37,224 nt of DNA from an uncultured SAR86 cluster bacterium (GCA_902557575.1 CACEAR010000001.1:534674-571897); one strand, 5' to 3'. Counted from the stretch's first letter, positions 7,883 to 15,991 are shown. Numbers and translations: made by a program. The notes: generated by a model not told the origin, from the sequence alone.

Positions 7883-7888
7883 GTAACC

Positions 7889-8212
7889 GAGTTGGTCGGA
7901 TGATCGCTGGTAATCCAGAGGAAAGTCCGGACTTCATGAGCAAGGCGCCAGGTAACTCCTGGGGGACGTGAGTCCACGGAAAGTGCAGCAGAAAAAATAC
8001 CGCCTTAGGGTAAGGGTGAAAAGGTGAGGTAAGAGCTCACCGCATGAATGGTAACATTCTATGGCAGTGCAAACCCCGCTTGAAGCAAGACCAAATAGGA
8101 GCTCAATAGGAATGCTCATTCTGAGCTCGGGTAGGTCGCTAGAATATTATGGCAACATAATATCGAGATAGATGATCATCTTGAACAGAATCCGGCTTAT
8201 AGACCAACTCAT
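7889..8212 (+). ncRNA. rnpB: RNase P RNA (bacterial type A), compact
   Basis: The closing helix P1 pairs GAGTTGGTC (7889-7897) with GACCAACTC (8202-8210). Conserved blocks appear in order: GAGGAAAGTCCGGACTTCAT, the GGCGCCAGGTAACTCCTGG hairpin, GTGCAGCAGA, AAATACCGCC, GGTAAGGGTGAAAAGG, GGTAAGAGCTCACCGC, GCAAGACCAAATAGG, GCTCGGGTAGG, GAACAGAATCCGGCTTAT. It is the catalytic subunit that matures tRNA 5' ends. It is about 324 nt against 377 in E. coli: P3 is reduced to a 4-bp hairpin (CTGG-TAAT-CCAG) and the P12 hairpin is essentially gone. Its place between rsmI and mraZ matches Pseudomonas. Confidence 0.97.
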
Positions 8213-8214
8213 AT

Positions 8215-8237
8215 CTTTATAAAAAAGTGTTATAAAG
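8215..8237. repeat. 8-bp perfect inverted repeat between rnpB and mraZ
   Basis: CTTTATAA (8215-8222) and TTATAAAG (8230-8237) flank a 7-base loop immediately after the rnpB 3' end. It could be a weak hairpin helping to end or process the RNase P RNA, but no T-run follows. Its right arm overlaps the AAAGTG array of the mraZ promoter. Confidence 0.5.
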
Positions 8238-8260
8238 TGCGTTAAAAGTATTGTAAAGTG
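8224..8260 (+). promoter_or_regulatory. MraZ operator: AAAGTG direct repeats at about 10-bp spacing
   Basis: AAAGTG occurs at 8224, 8234 and 8255, with a variant AAAGTA at 8245, giving steps of 10, 11 and 10 bp, one helical turn each. This is the arrangement described for MraZ boxes in mollicutes (tandem AAAGTG-type repeats) and it lies directly in front of mraZ. The array covers the predicted -35 element (TTGTAA, 8251-8256), so binding by MraZ would block RNA polymerase and repress the whole dcw unit, including ftsZ. The repeats are seen; MraZ binding is inference from the family. Confidence 0.72.
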
Positions 8261-8277
8261 CGTAAATACTTTATAAT
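8251..8277 (+). promoter_or_regulatory. Predicted promoter of mraZ and the dcw operon, possibly leaderless
   Basis: A perfect -10 TATAAT (8272-8277) is preceded by TTGTAA (8251-8256) with a short 15-bp spacer. Transcription would begin around 8283-8285, on the mraZ start codon itself, and no ribosome binding site is visible, so the mRNA may be leaderless. Confidence 0.55.
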
Positions 8278-8282
8278 ATGTA

Positions 8283-8753
8283 ATGATGTTTGGCTTTAAT
8301 AACATATCTATAGACAAAAAAAGCAGATTTTCATTCCCTGCTAAATACAGAGATGCATTTATTAATTCAAATGAAAATCAAATAGTTATTACTAAAGATC
8401 CTCAATATCCTGCACTTAAGGTTTACTTAGGAAGTGAGTGGGATCAAATATCTACAAAACTATCTTCCTTACAAGGCCTAGATCCAATAGTCAGAAATCT
8501 TCAATGGACAATTCTAGGCAATGCAAGCGTTTGTGATTTTGAACCTAATGGGAGAATGCAGGTTTTAATTTCTGCTGATTTAAAAAAATATGCACAAATA
8601 GAGGAAGCAAACAGAATATGTTTAATCGGAATGGGTAATAAGTTTGAAATTTGGAATCAAGAAAATTGGGAGCAAAGACAGACTGGAGGAAGTCTTGCAA
8701 CAGAGATCCTAGATATTGTTCTTCCAGAATCTATAAAGGATATGAGTTTTTAG
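8283..8753 (+). CDS. mraZ: Transcriptional regulator MraZ
   Basis: 156 residues with the two AbrB-like MraZ repeats. The first DxxxR motif is DKKSR (SIDKKSRFSFPAKYR); in the second the Asp is replaced by Glu (FEPNGRMQV). In E. coli MraZ binds tandem repeats before its own gene and represses the dcw cluster. Two adjacent ATGs (8283 and 8286) are possible starts; the second matches the usual N-terminus slightly better, and the first coincides with the predicted transcription start. Ten bases separate it from ftsZ, which replaces the expected rsmH as next gene. Confidence 0.95.
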   Translation: MMFGFNNISIDKKSRFSFPAKYRDAFINSNENQIVITKDPQYPALKVYLGSEWDQISTKLSSLQGLDPIVRNLQWTILGNASVCDFEPNGRMQVLISADLKKYAQIEEANRICLIGMGNKFEIWNQENWEQRQTGGSLATEILDIVLPESIKDMSF

Positions 8754-8763
8754 GGGAGATGAA

Positions 8764-9885
8764 ATGAATTGGGAAGTTGTAAATGATATTGATCAAGCAA
8801 AAATAAAAGTTATTGGGGTGGGTGGTGCCGGAGGCAATGCTGTGATCCACATGATGAATCACAAAATCCAAGGTGTAGAATTTATATGCGCTAATACAGA
8901 TTCACAGGCCTTAGAAAATGCTAAGGGCGCCACTATTTTAAAGCTTGGAGGTGGAATGACTAAAGGACTTGGTGCTGGAGCAAATCCTGAAGTTGGAAGA
9001 CAAGCTGCTGAGAGAGATAGAGAAGCAATTGAGCAACTACTTCACGGCTCAGATATGATCTTCATAACTGCAGGCATGGGTGGAGGAACCGGAACTGGAG
9101 CTGCACCAGTAATAGCTTCAATTGCTAAAGAACTCGGTGCATTAACAGTTGCAGTTGTTACGAAACCATTTAAGTTTGAAGGTAAACCAAGAATGAGTTC
9201 AGCTGAAAAGGGTCTTGCTGCTCTTGTAGAGGAAGTTGATAGTTTAATAACAATACCAAATCAAAAATTAATAGATGTTCTTGGAGCAAATACGCCTATT
9301 CCAGAAGCTTTTGCGCAGGCAGATGATGTTTTAAAGGGAGCTGTTCAAGGAATTTCAGATATTATCATGAAACCAGGTCTCATAAACGTTGACTATGCTG
9401 ATGTAAAAACAGTTATGTCAGAAAAAGGCATTGCAATGATGGGCACTGGAAGATCTAACACAAAAGACCGTGGAAGAGATGCAGCTGAATTAGCTGTTGG
9501 AAGCGAACTACTTGAAGATATAAATCTTAAGGATGCAAGAGGTGTCCTAGTAAATATTTCTGCAAAAGATCCAACAATGGGTGATTTTACTGAGGTAAGT
9601 GAGGTTGTTGAGGAGTTTACTGCTGATGATGCGACATGCATCTACGGACTTGTAATTGATCCATCTCTCAAAGATGAACTAATGGTTACAATAGTTGCAA
9701 CAGGAGTTAATCAGAAATCTCCAAAGCTTGCTATCGATAATAAACCTAGAGCATCTATTAAGCTCTCACCAGTTGGATTAGATAAAGATTTAACAAATAA
9801 AGAAGTTCAACAAGTTGGTGCATCGTCTGCAGAGGCAATTGATTTCCTCGATGTACCAACTTTTATGAGAAAGCAAGTAGACTAG
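8764..9885 (+). CDS. ftsZ: Cell division GTPase FtsZ, displaced to the front of the dcw cluster
   Basis: 373 residues. Visible are the N-terminal nucleotide-binding loop IGVGGAGGNAV, the NTDSQAL block, the tubulin signature GGGTGTG at 106-112 and a C-terminal peptide DFLDVPTFMRKQVD of the kind that binds FtsA and ZipA. The linker between core and tail is short, about 40 residues. FtsZ forms the Z-ring that directs septum synthesis. A strong GGGGAG ribosome binding site stands before the ATG. Normally ftsZ follows ftsA at the far end of this cluster; here it is second, between mraZ and rsmH, and no ftsZ remains after ftsA. Sequence and codon use look like its neighbours, so rearrangement rather than foreign origin is likely. 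Confidence 0.98.
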   Translation: MNWEVVNDIDQAKIKVIGVGGAGGNAVIHMMNHKIQGVEFICANTDSQALENAKGATILKLGGGMTKGLGAGANPEVGRQAAERDREAIEQLLHGSDMIFITAGMGGGTGTGAAPVIASIAKELGALTVAVVTKPFKFEGKPRMSSAEKGLAALVEEVDSLITIPNQKLIDVLGANTPIPEAFAQADDVLKGAVQGISDIIMKPGLINVDYADVKTVMSEKGIAMMGTGRSNTKDRGRDAAELAVGSELLEDINLKDARGVLVNISAKDPTMGDFTEVSEVVEEFTADDATCIYGLVIDPSLKDELMVTIVATGVNQKSPKLAIDNKPRASIKLSPVGLDKDLTNKEVQQVGASSAEAIDFLDVPTFMRKQVD

Positions 9886-9888
9886 AAG

Positions 9889-10785
9889 ATGATTCATTCT
9901 CCAGTATTGCTGGAAGAATCAATTGATTTCTTAATAACTAATCCTTCTGGCAAATATATTGATGCAACCTTTGGTAGAGGTGGACATTCTAGAAAGATAT
10001 TAGATTCAATAACAAAAGATGGAGCTCTTTTAGCTTTAGATAAAGACATCGATGCGATTAGATTTGCAGAAGAAAACTTTAAAGACAAAAATTTTTCAAT
10101 TAAACATACTGGCTATGAGGACTTAGACTCAATAAATATAGCAAAACAGGCTGATGGTATATTATTTGATTTTGGACTTTGTTCTACTCATTATGATGAC
10201 CCACTAAGAGGCTTTAGTTTTAGTGAGGCTGGACCGCTCGATATGCGAATCGACAAAAGGCAAACTAAAAAACTTGAAGATTTACTTCAAACTGTTAATC
10301 CTGAAACATTAGCAAACATTATTTACCAATATGGTGATGAGAAAGAGTCTAGAAAAATCTCGCAAGCCATTATTAATTCTTATAAGGATGGCAGGATTTC
10401 AAATACTATTGATTTGGCTGAAGTAATAAAAAAATCAAAAACTAGGCTACCTAATAAAATACATCCTGCAACAAAAACTTTTCAAGCTCTAAGAATTTAT
10501 TTAAATGATGAGATAAACAATCTAAGAGCAGGATTAAATAAATCAAAGGATTTGCTGAAAACTGGAGGAAGAATAGTTTGTATTTCTTTTCATTCCCTCG
10601 AGGACAGATCAGTTAAGCAATCCTTCGCTCCAAAAAGGATAAGTTATCCAAAAGAAATTCCACTGAATAATGAAGTTATTAAAGAATTTAAAGTAGTTGC
10701 TAAAAAAATTAAGCCGAGCGCTTCTGAGCTTCAAAGAAATAAGAGGTCAAGGAGTGCGATTATGAGAGTTTTTGAAAAGATATAA
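9889..10785 (+). CDS. rsmH: 16S rRNA (cytosine-1402-N4)-methyltransferase RsmH
   Basis: 298 residues, close to the family norm of about 310. Motifs: HSPVLLEESIDFL at the N-terminus, DATFGRGGHSRKIL (cofactor-binding motif I), ADGILFDFGLCSTHYDDPLRGFSF, KTFQALRIYLNDEINNL and ICISFHSLEDR-like text (IVCISFHSLEDRSVK). It methylates the base of C1402, the nucleotide whose ribose is methylated by RsmI encoded about 2 kb upstream. It begins 3 bp after ftsZ, and its stop shares a base with the ftsL start. Confidence 0.97.
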   Translation: MIHSPVLLEESIDFLITNPSGKYIDATFGRGGHSRKILDSITKDGALLALDKDIDAIRFAEENFKDKNFSIKHTGYEDLDSINIAKQADGILFDFGLCSTHYDDPLRGFSFSEAGPLDMRIDKRQTKKLEDLLQTVNPETLANIIYQYGDEKESRKISQAIINSYKDGRISNTIDLAEVIKKSKTRLPNKIHPATKTFQALRIYLNDEINNLRAGLNKSKDLLKTGGRIVCISFHSLEDRSVKQSFAPKRISYPKEIPLNNEVIKEFKVVAKKIKPSASELQRNKRSRSAIMRVFEKI

Positions 10786-11045
10786 TGAAAAATTTTTATC
10801 TTCCAATTATACTTTTCCAGCTTGTAATAATTACTTACTTATCTTTTATTGTCGTTGATGTCAGATGGGAAATAAGATCAGGTTTTAAGTCACAAGAAAT
10901 GCTAACTACTCAAAATGAAGAATTAGAAAATCTTTATTATCAGCTCTTAACAGAAGAATTCTTTCTTAACTCCCCAGCAAGGATTGAGCAGAAAGCTAGA
11001 GAGGATCTTGGAATGGTAAAGGTCAGGCCAAGGAAGATTAAATGA
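10785..11045 (+). CDS. ftsL: Cell division protein FtsL
   Basis: 86 residues: one membrane helix (about 4-24), then a heptad-like coiled-coil segment (about 35-60) and a conserved end region SPARIEQKAREDLGMVKVRP. FtsL forms the FtsQLB complex with FtsQ (22511) and FtsB (32952), which activates septal peptidoglycan synthesis by FtsWI. Shorter than the 121 residues of E. coli, mainly by lack of a cytoplasmic tail. Identity rests on topology and position between rsmH and ftsI, which is invariant in the cluster. Confidence 0.9.
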   Translation: MKNFYLPIILFQLVIITYLSFIVVDVRWEIRSGFKSQEMLTTQNEELENLYYQLLTEEFFLNSPARIEQKAREDLGMVKVRPRKIK

Positions 11046-12655
11046 AGATTTATTATAAAAATTGGAGATTATTTTTAATATTTTTATTTCTTTTTTTATC
11101 AATTGCAGCAATTGTTTCGAGAATGGTCTATGTTCAAGTTGAGCAGGGTAATTTTCTTCTACAAAAAGGTAATAATCAAAACACTTCAGAAAGGGTAATC
11201 AAATTCAAGCGCGGATCTATTTATGATAAAAATGGGATTCCTCTTGCAATAAGTATTACAGGTTTTGACTTATTTGCGTTGAGCGGTCTTAGGGAAGATG
11301 ATTTCTTAAAAATTAAAAATACACTTAAACTCAATGATTTAGAATATAAACCCTTCAATAAAAAATCCTTAATAAAGAACTCATTATCTTTTGAAGAGAT
11401 GCGTAAAATTAGGTCTCTAAGAATAGATAGGCTGGAGTTAGAGAAAACTTACAAACGTCACTATCCTCTTGGAGAGCAGATTGCTCCACTGGTAGGTTTC
11501 TCTGGAAGGGATGGGTATGGTTTAGAAGGCCTAGAAAAAAGCTATAACTCAATTTTGACTGGAAAGCCTCTTAAAGAGAGAGTACTAAGAGATGGTGCGA
11601 GAAGCACAATACAAAGGCTTGAAGTCTTAGAGTTTGGTGAAAACTCAAAAGATATCTACCTCACCATAGATAGTAATATTCAATATATTGCATATAAGTA
11701 TCTTGTTGAAGCCATTAAAAATAATGATGGTACTGGTGGGACAGTTATTATTTTAGATAATTCAGCTAAGGAGGTTCTAGCCCTGGCTAGTTATCCTTCT
11801 TACAACCCAAATAATCCAATGAGAAGCATAAAAAAAAATAGAGCTTTTCTTGAAAGCTATGAGCCCGGATCAATCGTTAAACCATTAGCTCTTGCCGGAG
11901 CTATTGAAAAAAATCTTATTGATATTGACACAGAATTGGAGCTTCCGATAAAGATCGAAGTTGATGGAAACATTATTAATGACAGAAAAAAATATGGGCA
12001 ACTTAAAGCATATGAGATTATTAAGGAATCAAGCCAGGTTGGCGCAACTCAGATCTCATTTCTCTTAGGAGCAGAGAGGCTGATTGATAATTATAAAAAA
12101 TTTGGATTTTCAAAACCTGTAAATATTAATTTTCCTTCTACATCATTTGGTGAGATTAATTCTAGAGATGAAATTTCTGATATTGAAATAGCTACACTCG
12201 GATATGGTTATGGATTAACTGCGACACCTTTCCAAATTTCACAGGCATATGCAATCTTTGCAAATAAGGGTACCTATTATGATTTTAACATCATTAAAAA
12301 TAATGAATCTCAAATTTTTTCAGAACAAATTATTAGCGAATCAACTGCTAATGATATTTTATTTTCAATGAGGAAAGTCGTAGAAGATGGAACAGGAGCT
12401 CTTGCAAAGTTAGAAAACTTTGATGTAAGCGGTAAAACAGGAACAACAGAAAAACTTAGAGACGGTAACTATAAAAGTTCAACATATACAGCTTCTTTCA
12501 TTGGAATTGGGCCTAATCCATCAAATGAGTTGACCATCTTTGTAAATATTGATGGCTTGGGATCTCAAAAATATTCTGGAGGATCTGTTGCAGCCCCACT
12601 TTTTAAAAAGATCTCAAATGATGTTTTTAGCTATATGGGATATTTTAATAAATGA
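11042..12655 (+). CDS. ftsI: Septal peptidoglycan transpeptidase FtsI (PBP3)
   Basis: 537 residues: short cytoplasmic end, membrane anchor (about 10-27), dimerisation/pedestal region with RGSIYDKNG, then the transpeptidase domain. Active-site motif SxxK is SIVK at 277-280 (serine 277 nucleophile) and KTG is at 465-467. The middle motif, almost always SxN, here reads SSQ (330-332), an Asn-to-Gln change. The enzyme cross-links septal peptidoglycan in partnership with FtsW (18104). It overlaps ftsL and murE by four bases each. Confidence 0.97.
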   Translation: MKIYYKNWRLFLIFLFLFLSIAAIVSRMVYVQVEQGNFLLQKGNNQNTSERVIKFKRGSIYDKNGIPLAISITGFDLFALSGLREDDFLKIKNTLKLNDLEYKPFNKKSLIKNSLSFEEMRKIRSLRIDRLELEKTYKRHYPLGEQIAPLVGFSGRDGYGLEGLEKSYNSILTGKPLKERVLRDGARSTIQRLEVLEFGENSKDIYLTIDSNIQYIAYKYLVEAIKNNDGTGGTVIILDNSAKEVLALASYPSYNPNNPMRSIKKNRAFLESYEPGSIVKPLALAGAIEKNLIDIDTELELPIKIEVDGNIINDRKKYGQLKAYEIIKESSQVGATQISFLLGAERLIDNYKKFGFSKPVNINFPSTSFGEINSRDEISDIEIATLGYGYGLTATPFQISQAYAIFANKGTYYDFNIIKNNESQIFSEQIISESTANDILFSMRKVVEDGTGALAKLENFDVSGKTGTTEKLRDGNYKSSTYTASFIGIGPNPSNELTIFVNIDGLGSQKYSGGSVAAPLFKKISNDVFSYMGYFNK

Positions 12656-14076
12656 AAGTTTTACGAGACCTAGGCTTAAATATTAATGAAGACATATTTA
12701 TATCTGGATTGACAAGCTCATCTGGATTAGTAGAAAAAGATCAATGCTTTATAGCTCTTCAAGGTTTAAGGTCTCACGGACTTGATTATATTGACGAAGC
12801 TATTGCTAATGGAGCCAGCTGTGTCTTGCATGATAAAGAAAATTATAATGAGCAACACAAGATACCATGTTTTTTTGTAGAAGATTTATTTAAGAGACAA
12901 AAAGAAATTTGTCTTAATTTTTATAATATTCGTGAAAAAAACTTAAAGTTCCTTATTTTTACAGGGACTAATGGAAAGACTTCGACCGCATTCTTTTCTT
13001 ACCAAATGCTATTAAAAACAAACAAAGATGCTTTACTAGCAGGGACCTTAGGACTTGAAAGTAAAACAAGATTTAAGGAAACAAGTAACACAACTCCAAA
13101 TCTTTTTGAACTTTTTGAATTTATATCTGGAGAAAAATATGAAGATGACCTATTTGTTTGTATTGAAGCTTCTTCTCATGGCTTAGAGCAGAATAGACTT
13201 ATAGGAATAGATGCTGAAACTAGGGCAATTTTAAATATCGAGCAAGATCATCTAGATTTTCACAAAAATATTCAAAATTATATTGACTCAAAACTGAAGA
13301 TATTAAATTTCTCTTCTCATAATAAGATTATCTTAAATGGAGACTGTGAAACTTCTGCTTCACTTATAGCTAAAGAATTAGCAGAATATGAAAAATGCAT
13401 AGTAAGTAGCTCCAATAAAAAAGCAGATTACTTTTTTTCGATAGATAAAACTAATAAAAATGGCTGTAATTTTAGATTAATATCGAGTGATAGATGTATT
13501 GACTTAAAAGTAAGATTTTTTCAAAAACATAATATTTATAATTTAGTTTTTGCTATAGCATGCCTTGATCAAATAGAAAAAAATATTTTTTTTGACAAGG
13601 AGCTCATTAAGTCAATAGATCTTCCTTCTGGTAGGGCAAAAATAATATCTAAAAATAATAAAAATATTTTAATTGACTATGCACATAATTTTGGGGGCAT
13701 CAGAGCTATAGTTAATTCTGTCTCAAATATTTATCATGATTTAATCATTGTTTATGGATGTGGAGGAGAGCGAGATAGTTCTGAAAGAGGAAAAATCATG
13801 AAATTTACATGCGCTAATTCACGAAAAGTCATTTTTACTTCTGACAATTGTAGAAATGAAAGTTTCCAGTCAATTTTGGATGATTCTAGAAAAGATCAGG
13901 AGTATAGTAACTTAATTGTTGAACCAGATAGGAAACAAGCAATAAAGAATGGTATAGATGCCTTAAAAGAAGATGATATTTTATTGGTTCTTGGGAAAGG
14001 GCATGAAGAATTTCAAGAAATAAAAGGAACTAAAATACCATTTAACGATCAAAGGGTTGTGGAGGAAATATTATGA
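12652..14076 (+). CDS. murE: UDP-MurNAc-tripeptide synthetase MurE
   Basis: 474 residues of the Mur ligase family. The P-loop GTNGKTS spans 105-111; EASSHGLEQNRL, EQDHLDFHKNI and DYAHN mark the central and C-terminal domains. It adds the third amino acid, expected to be meso-diaminopimelate in a gammaproteobacterium. The mDAP-recognition motif DNPR reads DNCR (398-401), keeping the Asn and Arg but not the Pro. Starts within the ftsI stop (ATGA). The next gene, unusually, is not murF but an unknown exported protein. Confidence 0.94.
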   Translation: MKVLRDLGLNINEDIFISGLTSSSGLVEKDQCFIALQGLRSHGLDYIDEAIANGASCVLHDKENYNEQHKIPCFFVEDLFKRQKEICLNFYNIREKNLKFLIFTGTNGKTSTAFFSYQMLLKTNKDALLAGTLGLESKTRFKETSNTTPNLFELFEFISGEKYEDDLFVCIEASSHGLEQNRLIGIDAETRAILNIEQDHLDFHKNIQNYIDSKLKILNFSSHNKIILNGDCETSASLIAKELAEYEKCIVSSSNKKADYFFSIDKTNKNGCNFRLISSDRCIDLKVRFFQKHNIYNLVFAIACLDQIEKNIFFDKELIKSIDLPSGRAKIISKNNKNILIDYAHNFGGIRAIVNSVSNIYHDLIIVYGCGGERDSSERGKIMKFTCANSRKVIFTSDNCRNESFQSILDDSRKDQEYSNLIVEPDRKQAIKNGIDALKEDDILLVLGKGHEEFQEIKGTKIPFNDQRVVEEIL

Positions 14077-14660
14077 AATATATCACTCTTATAATGTTAG
14101 TTTTTTCAACATTCACTTTTTCAGAAAAAAAAGAAATAATCTGTGAGCTTGAAGGGTCATTTTCTGTAACCTATAGAGATCTTTCCAAAACAGTAATATC
14201 GGAAGGCTTAGACTTTTTTAAAAACCTGGCAACTCAGACGCAACAGTCTATTTTTCTTATCAATAAAGCAAAAACAAATTTTGACAAAGACGATTGGCAA
14301 AAAGAATCTTTGCAGGTTGTTCAGTATTGGGAAATTGATGAAAGCGATAACCTTATTAAACTTAATTATACATTTGACCCTTCACCAATTTGGGTAAATC
14401 CTAAAGCGAATTGGAGTAAAAAGATAAGTGAAAATGGCATAGAAGTAATATCATCAATGACTTTGGGAGAAGATCATCCACTTTTTGATAATTATAGTGT
14501 CGAATATTATGGAATCTCAAACTCTATCAACTGGTATACGGGCAAAGGGAGAATTTTTGGCGATGTCTGGTTGAAAAGTAAAGATGGTGGCAAAAATAAG
14601 AATCCTAAGTTAGAAATCTTGGCAAAAGGAAATTGCACAAAAAAAGAAAGAAAATTTTAA
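14073..14660 (+). CDS. Unknown exported protein inserted between murE and murF
   Basis: 195 residues that I cannot place in any family. A short signal peptide (residues 1-17, LIMLVFSTFTFSEKK) suggests export to the periplasm. The mature part has two cysteines, near each end (IICELEG and KGNCTKK), which could form a disulfide, and is rich in aromatic and beta-type segments (VQYWEIDE, NSINWYTGKGRIFGDVWLK). It overlaps the murE stop (ATGA) and shares a base with the murF start (TAATG), so it is co-translated with cell wall genes. The standard dcw cluster has no gene here. A role in envelope or wall synthesis is guilt by association only. Confidence 0.8.
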   Translation: MKYITLIMLVFSTFTFSEKKEIICELEGSFSVTYRDLSKTVISEGLDFFKNLATQTQQSIFLINKAKTNFDKDDWQKESLQVVQYWEIDESDNLIKLNYTFDPSPIWVNPKANWSKKISENGIEVISSMTLGEDHPLFDNYSVEYYGISNSINWYTGKGRIFGDVWLKSKDGGKNKNPKLEILAKGNCTKKERKF

Positions 14661-15991
14661 TGAAATTCATTTCTAGCACAAACGATATTAGAAAGTATCT
14701 TGGTTTAAAACCAAAAAAAGATATTAAATTTAAAAATATTTCAATTGATACAAGAACTATCAAAAAAAACTCACTTTTTATTGCTTTGAAGGGAGAAAAT
14801 TTCAATGGAAATAAATTTATCGAAAAAGCTTTCTCATCTGGAGCAATTGCAGTTTTATGCTCTGATAAATCTTATATTAAAAAAAATAATGTCATCTATG
14901 TTCCTAGTGTTAGGAAAGCACTTTCAAAAATATCATCGGAGATTGCGTCTGATTTTAAAGGAAAGAAAATATTAATTACTGGGAGTAATGGAAAAACATC
15001 AACAACAAATATCATCTCAAAATCACTCCCTAAGTGTTCGTCTACAATTAAAAATTTTAATAACGAAATTGGCCTTCCTATTAGCATTATGTCGTCAAAA
15101 AAGGATAGTAAATATATGGTTTTAGAAGCTGGCGCAGCAAAAAAAGGAGATATCGAATATTTATCAAAGATAGTTAAGCCTGATATAGGAATAATTACAA
15201 ATATCGGAAACTCGCATCTAGAAAAACTTATAAATATTGAAGGTGTTTTCAAGGTTAAGTCTGAGCTTATAAAAAATATCCGTAAAGGAGGAACTTTGAT
15301 AGTACCAAATGATATGAACTATCTTCAAAGATGGAAAAATATGGCAAAAGGAATCAATGTAATCCCTGTCCCTAAAAAATTTATTGCGAAGAATGAGAAA
15401 ATCTCAAAAGATAAAAAAGTAATGACTTTTGATATTATCAAGAGCTGTAATGATGATAAAAAATCTAAAGCTATTTCTATTTCTTCATCACTTCTAGGAA
15501 AGCATAATGTTCAAAATATTTTGGTATGTCACACATGTCTTGATGTCTTAGGTGAGAGCAACTTAAAGATGCTTAAATCTCTAAAAAATATATCAAGTTC
15601 TATTTCAAGACAAAGAATTCTTTCTTGGAGAAATAAATCCACATTGATTGATGATACTTATAACGCAAACCCCGAATCGGTCAAGAGAAGTATAGATGTA
15701 CTATCAGAATTTTTAGGCAGAAAGATTTTTATTTTCGGAGATATGTTTGAGTTAGGAAGATTTAGAAAAAAACTTCATATTGATATTGGCTCTTATGCAA
15801 AAAATTCCAAGATTGATATTCTCATAACTTTTGGAGAGCTTTCAAAATTTGCTTCTAGTGGATTTCAAAAAAAATCTTATAATTTTTATAATGAAGAACA
15901 ACTCAAGGCATTTATTGCAGACTTTATTAAAAAGAATGATATTGTTTTAATAAAAGGATCTAGAGGAATGAAAATGGAGAGATTTATTTAA
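14660..15991 (+). CDS. murF: UDP-MurNAc-tripeptide D-Ala-D-Ala ligase MurF
   Basis: 443 residues from the ATG at 14660. The frame is open from 14633, but 14660 overlaps the previous stop in the TAATG manner seen across this operon, and gives the N-terminus MKFISSTNDIRKYLG expected of the family. P-loop GSNGKTST is at 108-115; NFNNEIGLP, DDTYNANPESVKRSID and IFGDMFELG are MurF hallmarks. It adds the D-Ala-D-Ala made by Ddl (21628) to finish the UDP-MurNAc-pentapeptide. Confidence 0.95.
   Translation: MKFISSTNDIRKYLGLKPKKDIKFKNISIDTRTIKKNSLFIALKGENFNGNKFIEKAFSSGAIAVLCSDKSYIKKNNVIYVPSVRKALSKISSEIASDFKGKKILITGSNGKTSTTNIISKSLPKCSSTIKNFNNEIGLPISIMSSKKDSKYMVLEAGAAKKGDIEYLSKIVKPDIGIITNIGNSHLEKLINIEGVFKVKSELIKNIRKGGTLIVPNDMNYLQRWKNMAKGINVIPVPKKFIAKNEKISKDKKVMTFDIIKSCNDDKKSKAISISSSLLGKHNVQNILVCHTCLDVLGESNLKMLKSLKNISSSISRQRILSWRNKSTLIDDTYNANPESVKRSIDVLSEFLGRKIFIFGDMFELGRFRKKLHIDIGSYAKNSKIDILITFGELSKFASSGFQKKSYNFYNEEQLKAFIADFIKKNDIVLIKGSRGMKMERFI

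Noticed and set aside
7934..8119. Minus-strand open frame of about 61 codons
   Set aside because: It lies wholly inside the RNase P RNA, whose conserved blocks explain the sequence.
14896..15252. Minus-strand frame of 118 codons inside murF
   Set aside because: Antisense of the MurF ATPase domain; no independent evidence.
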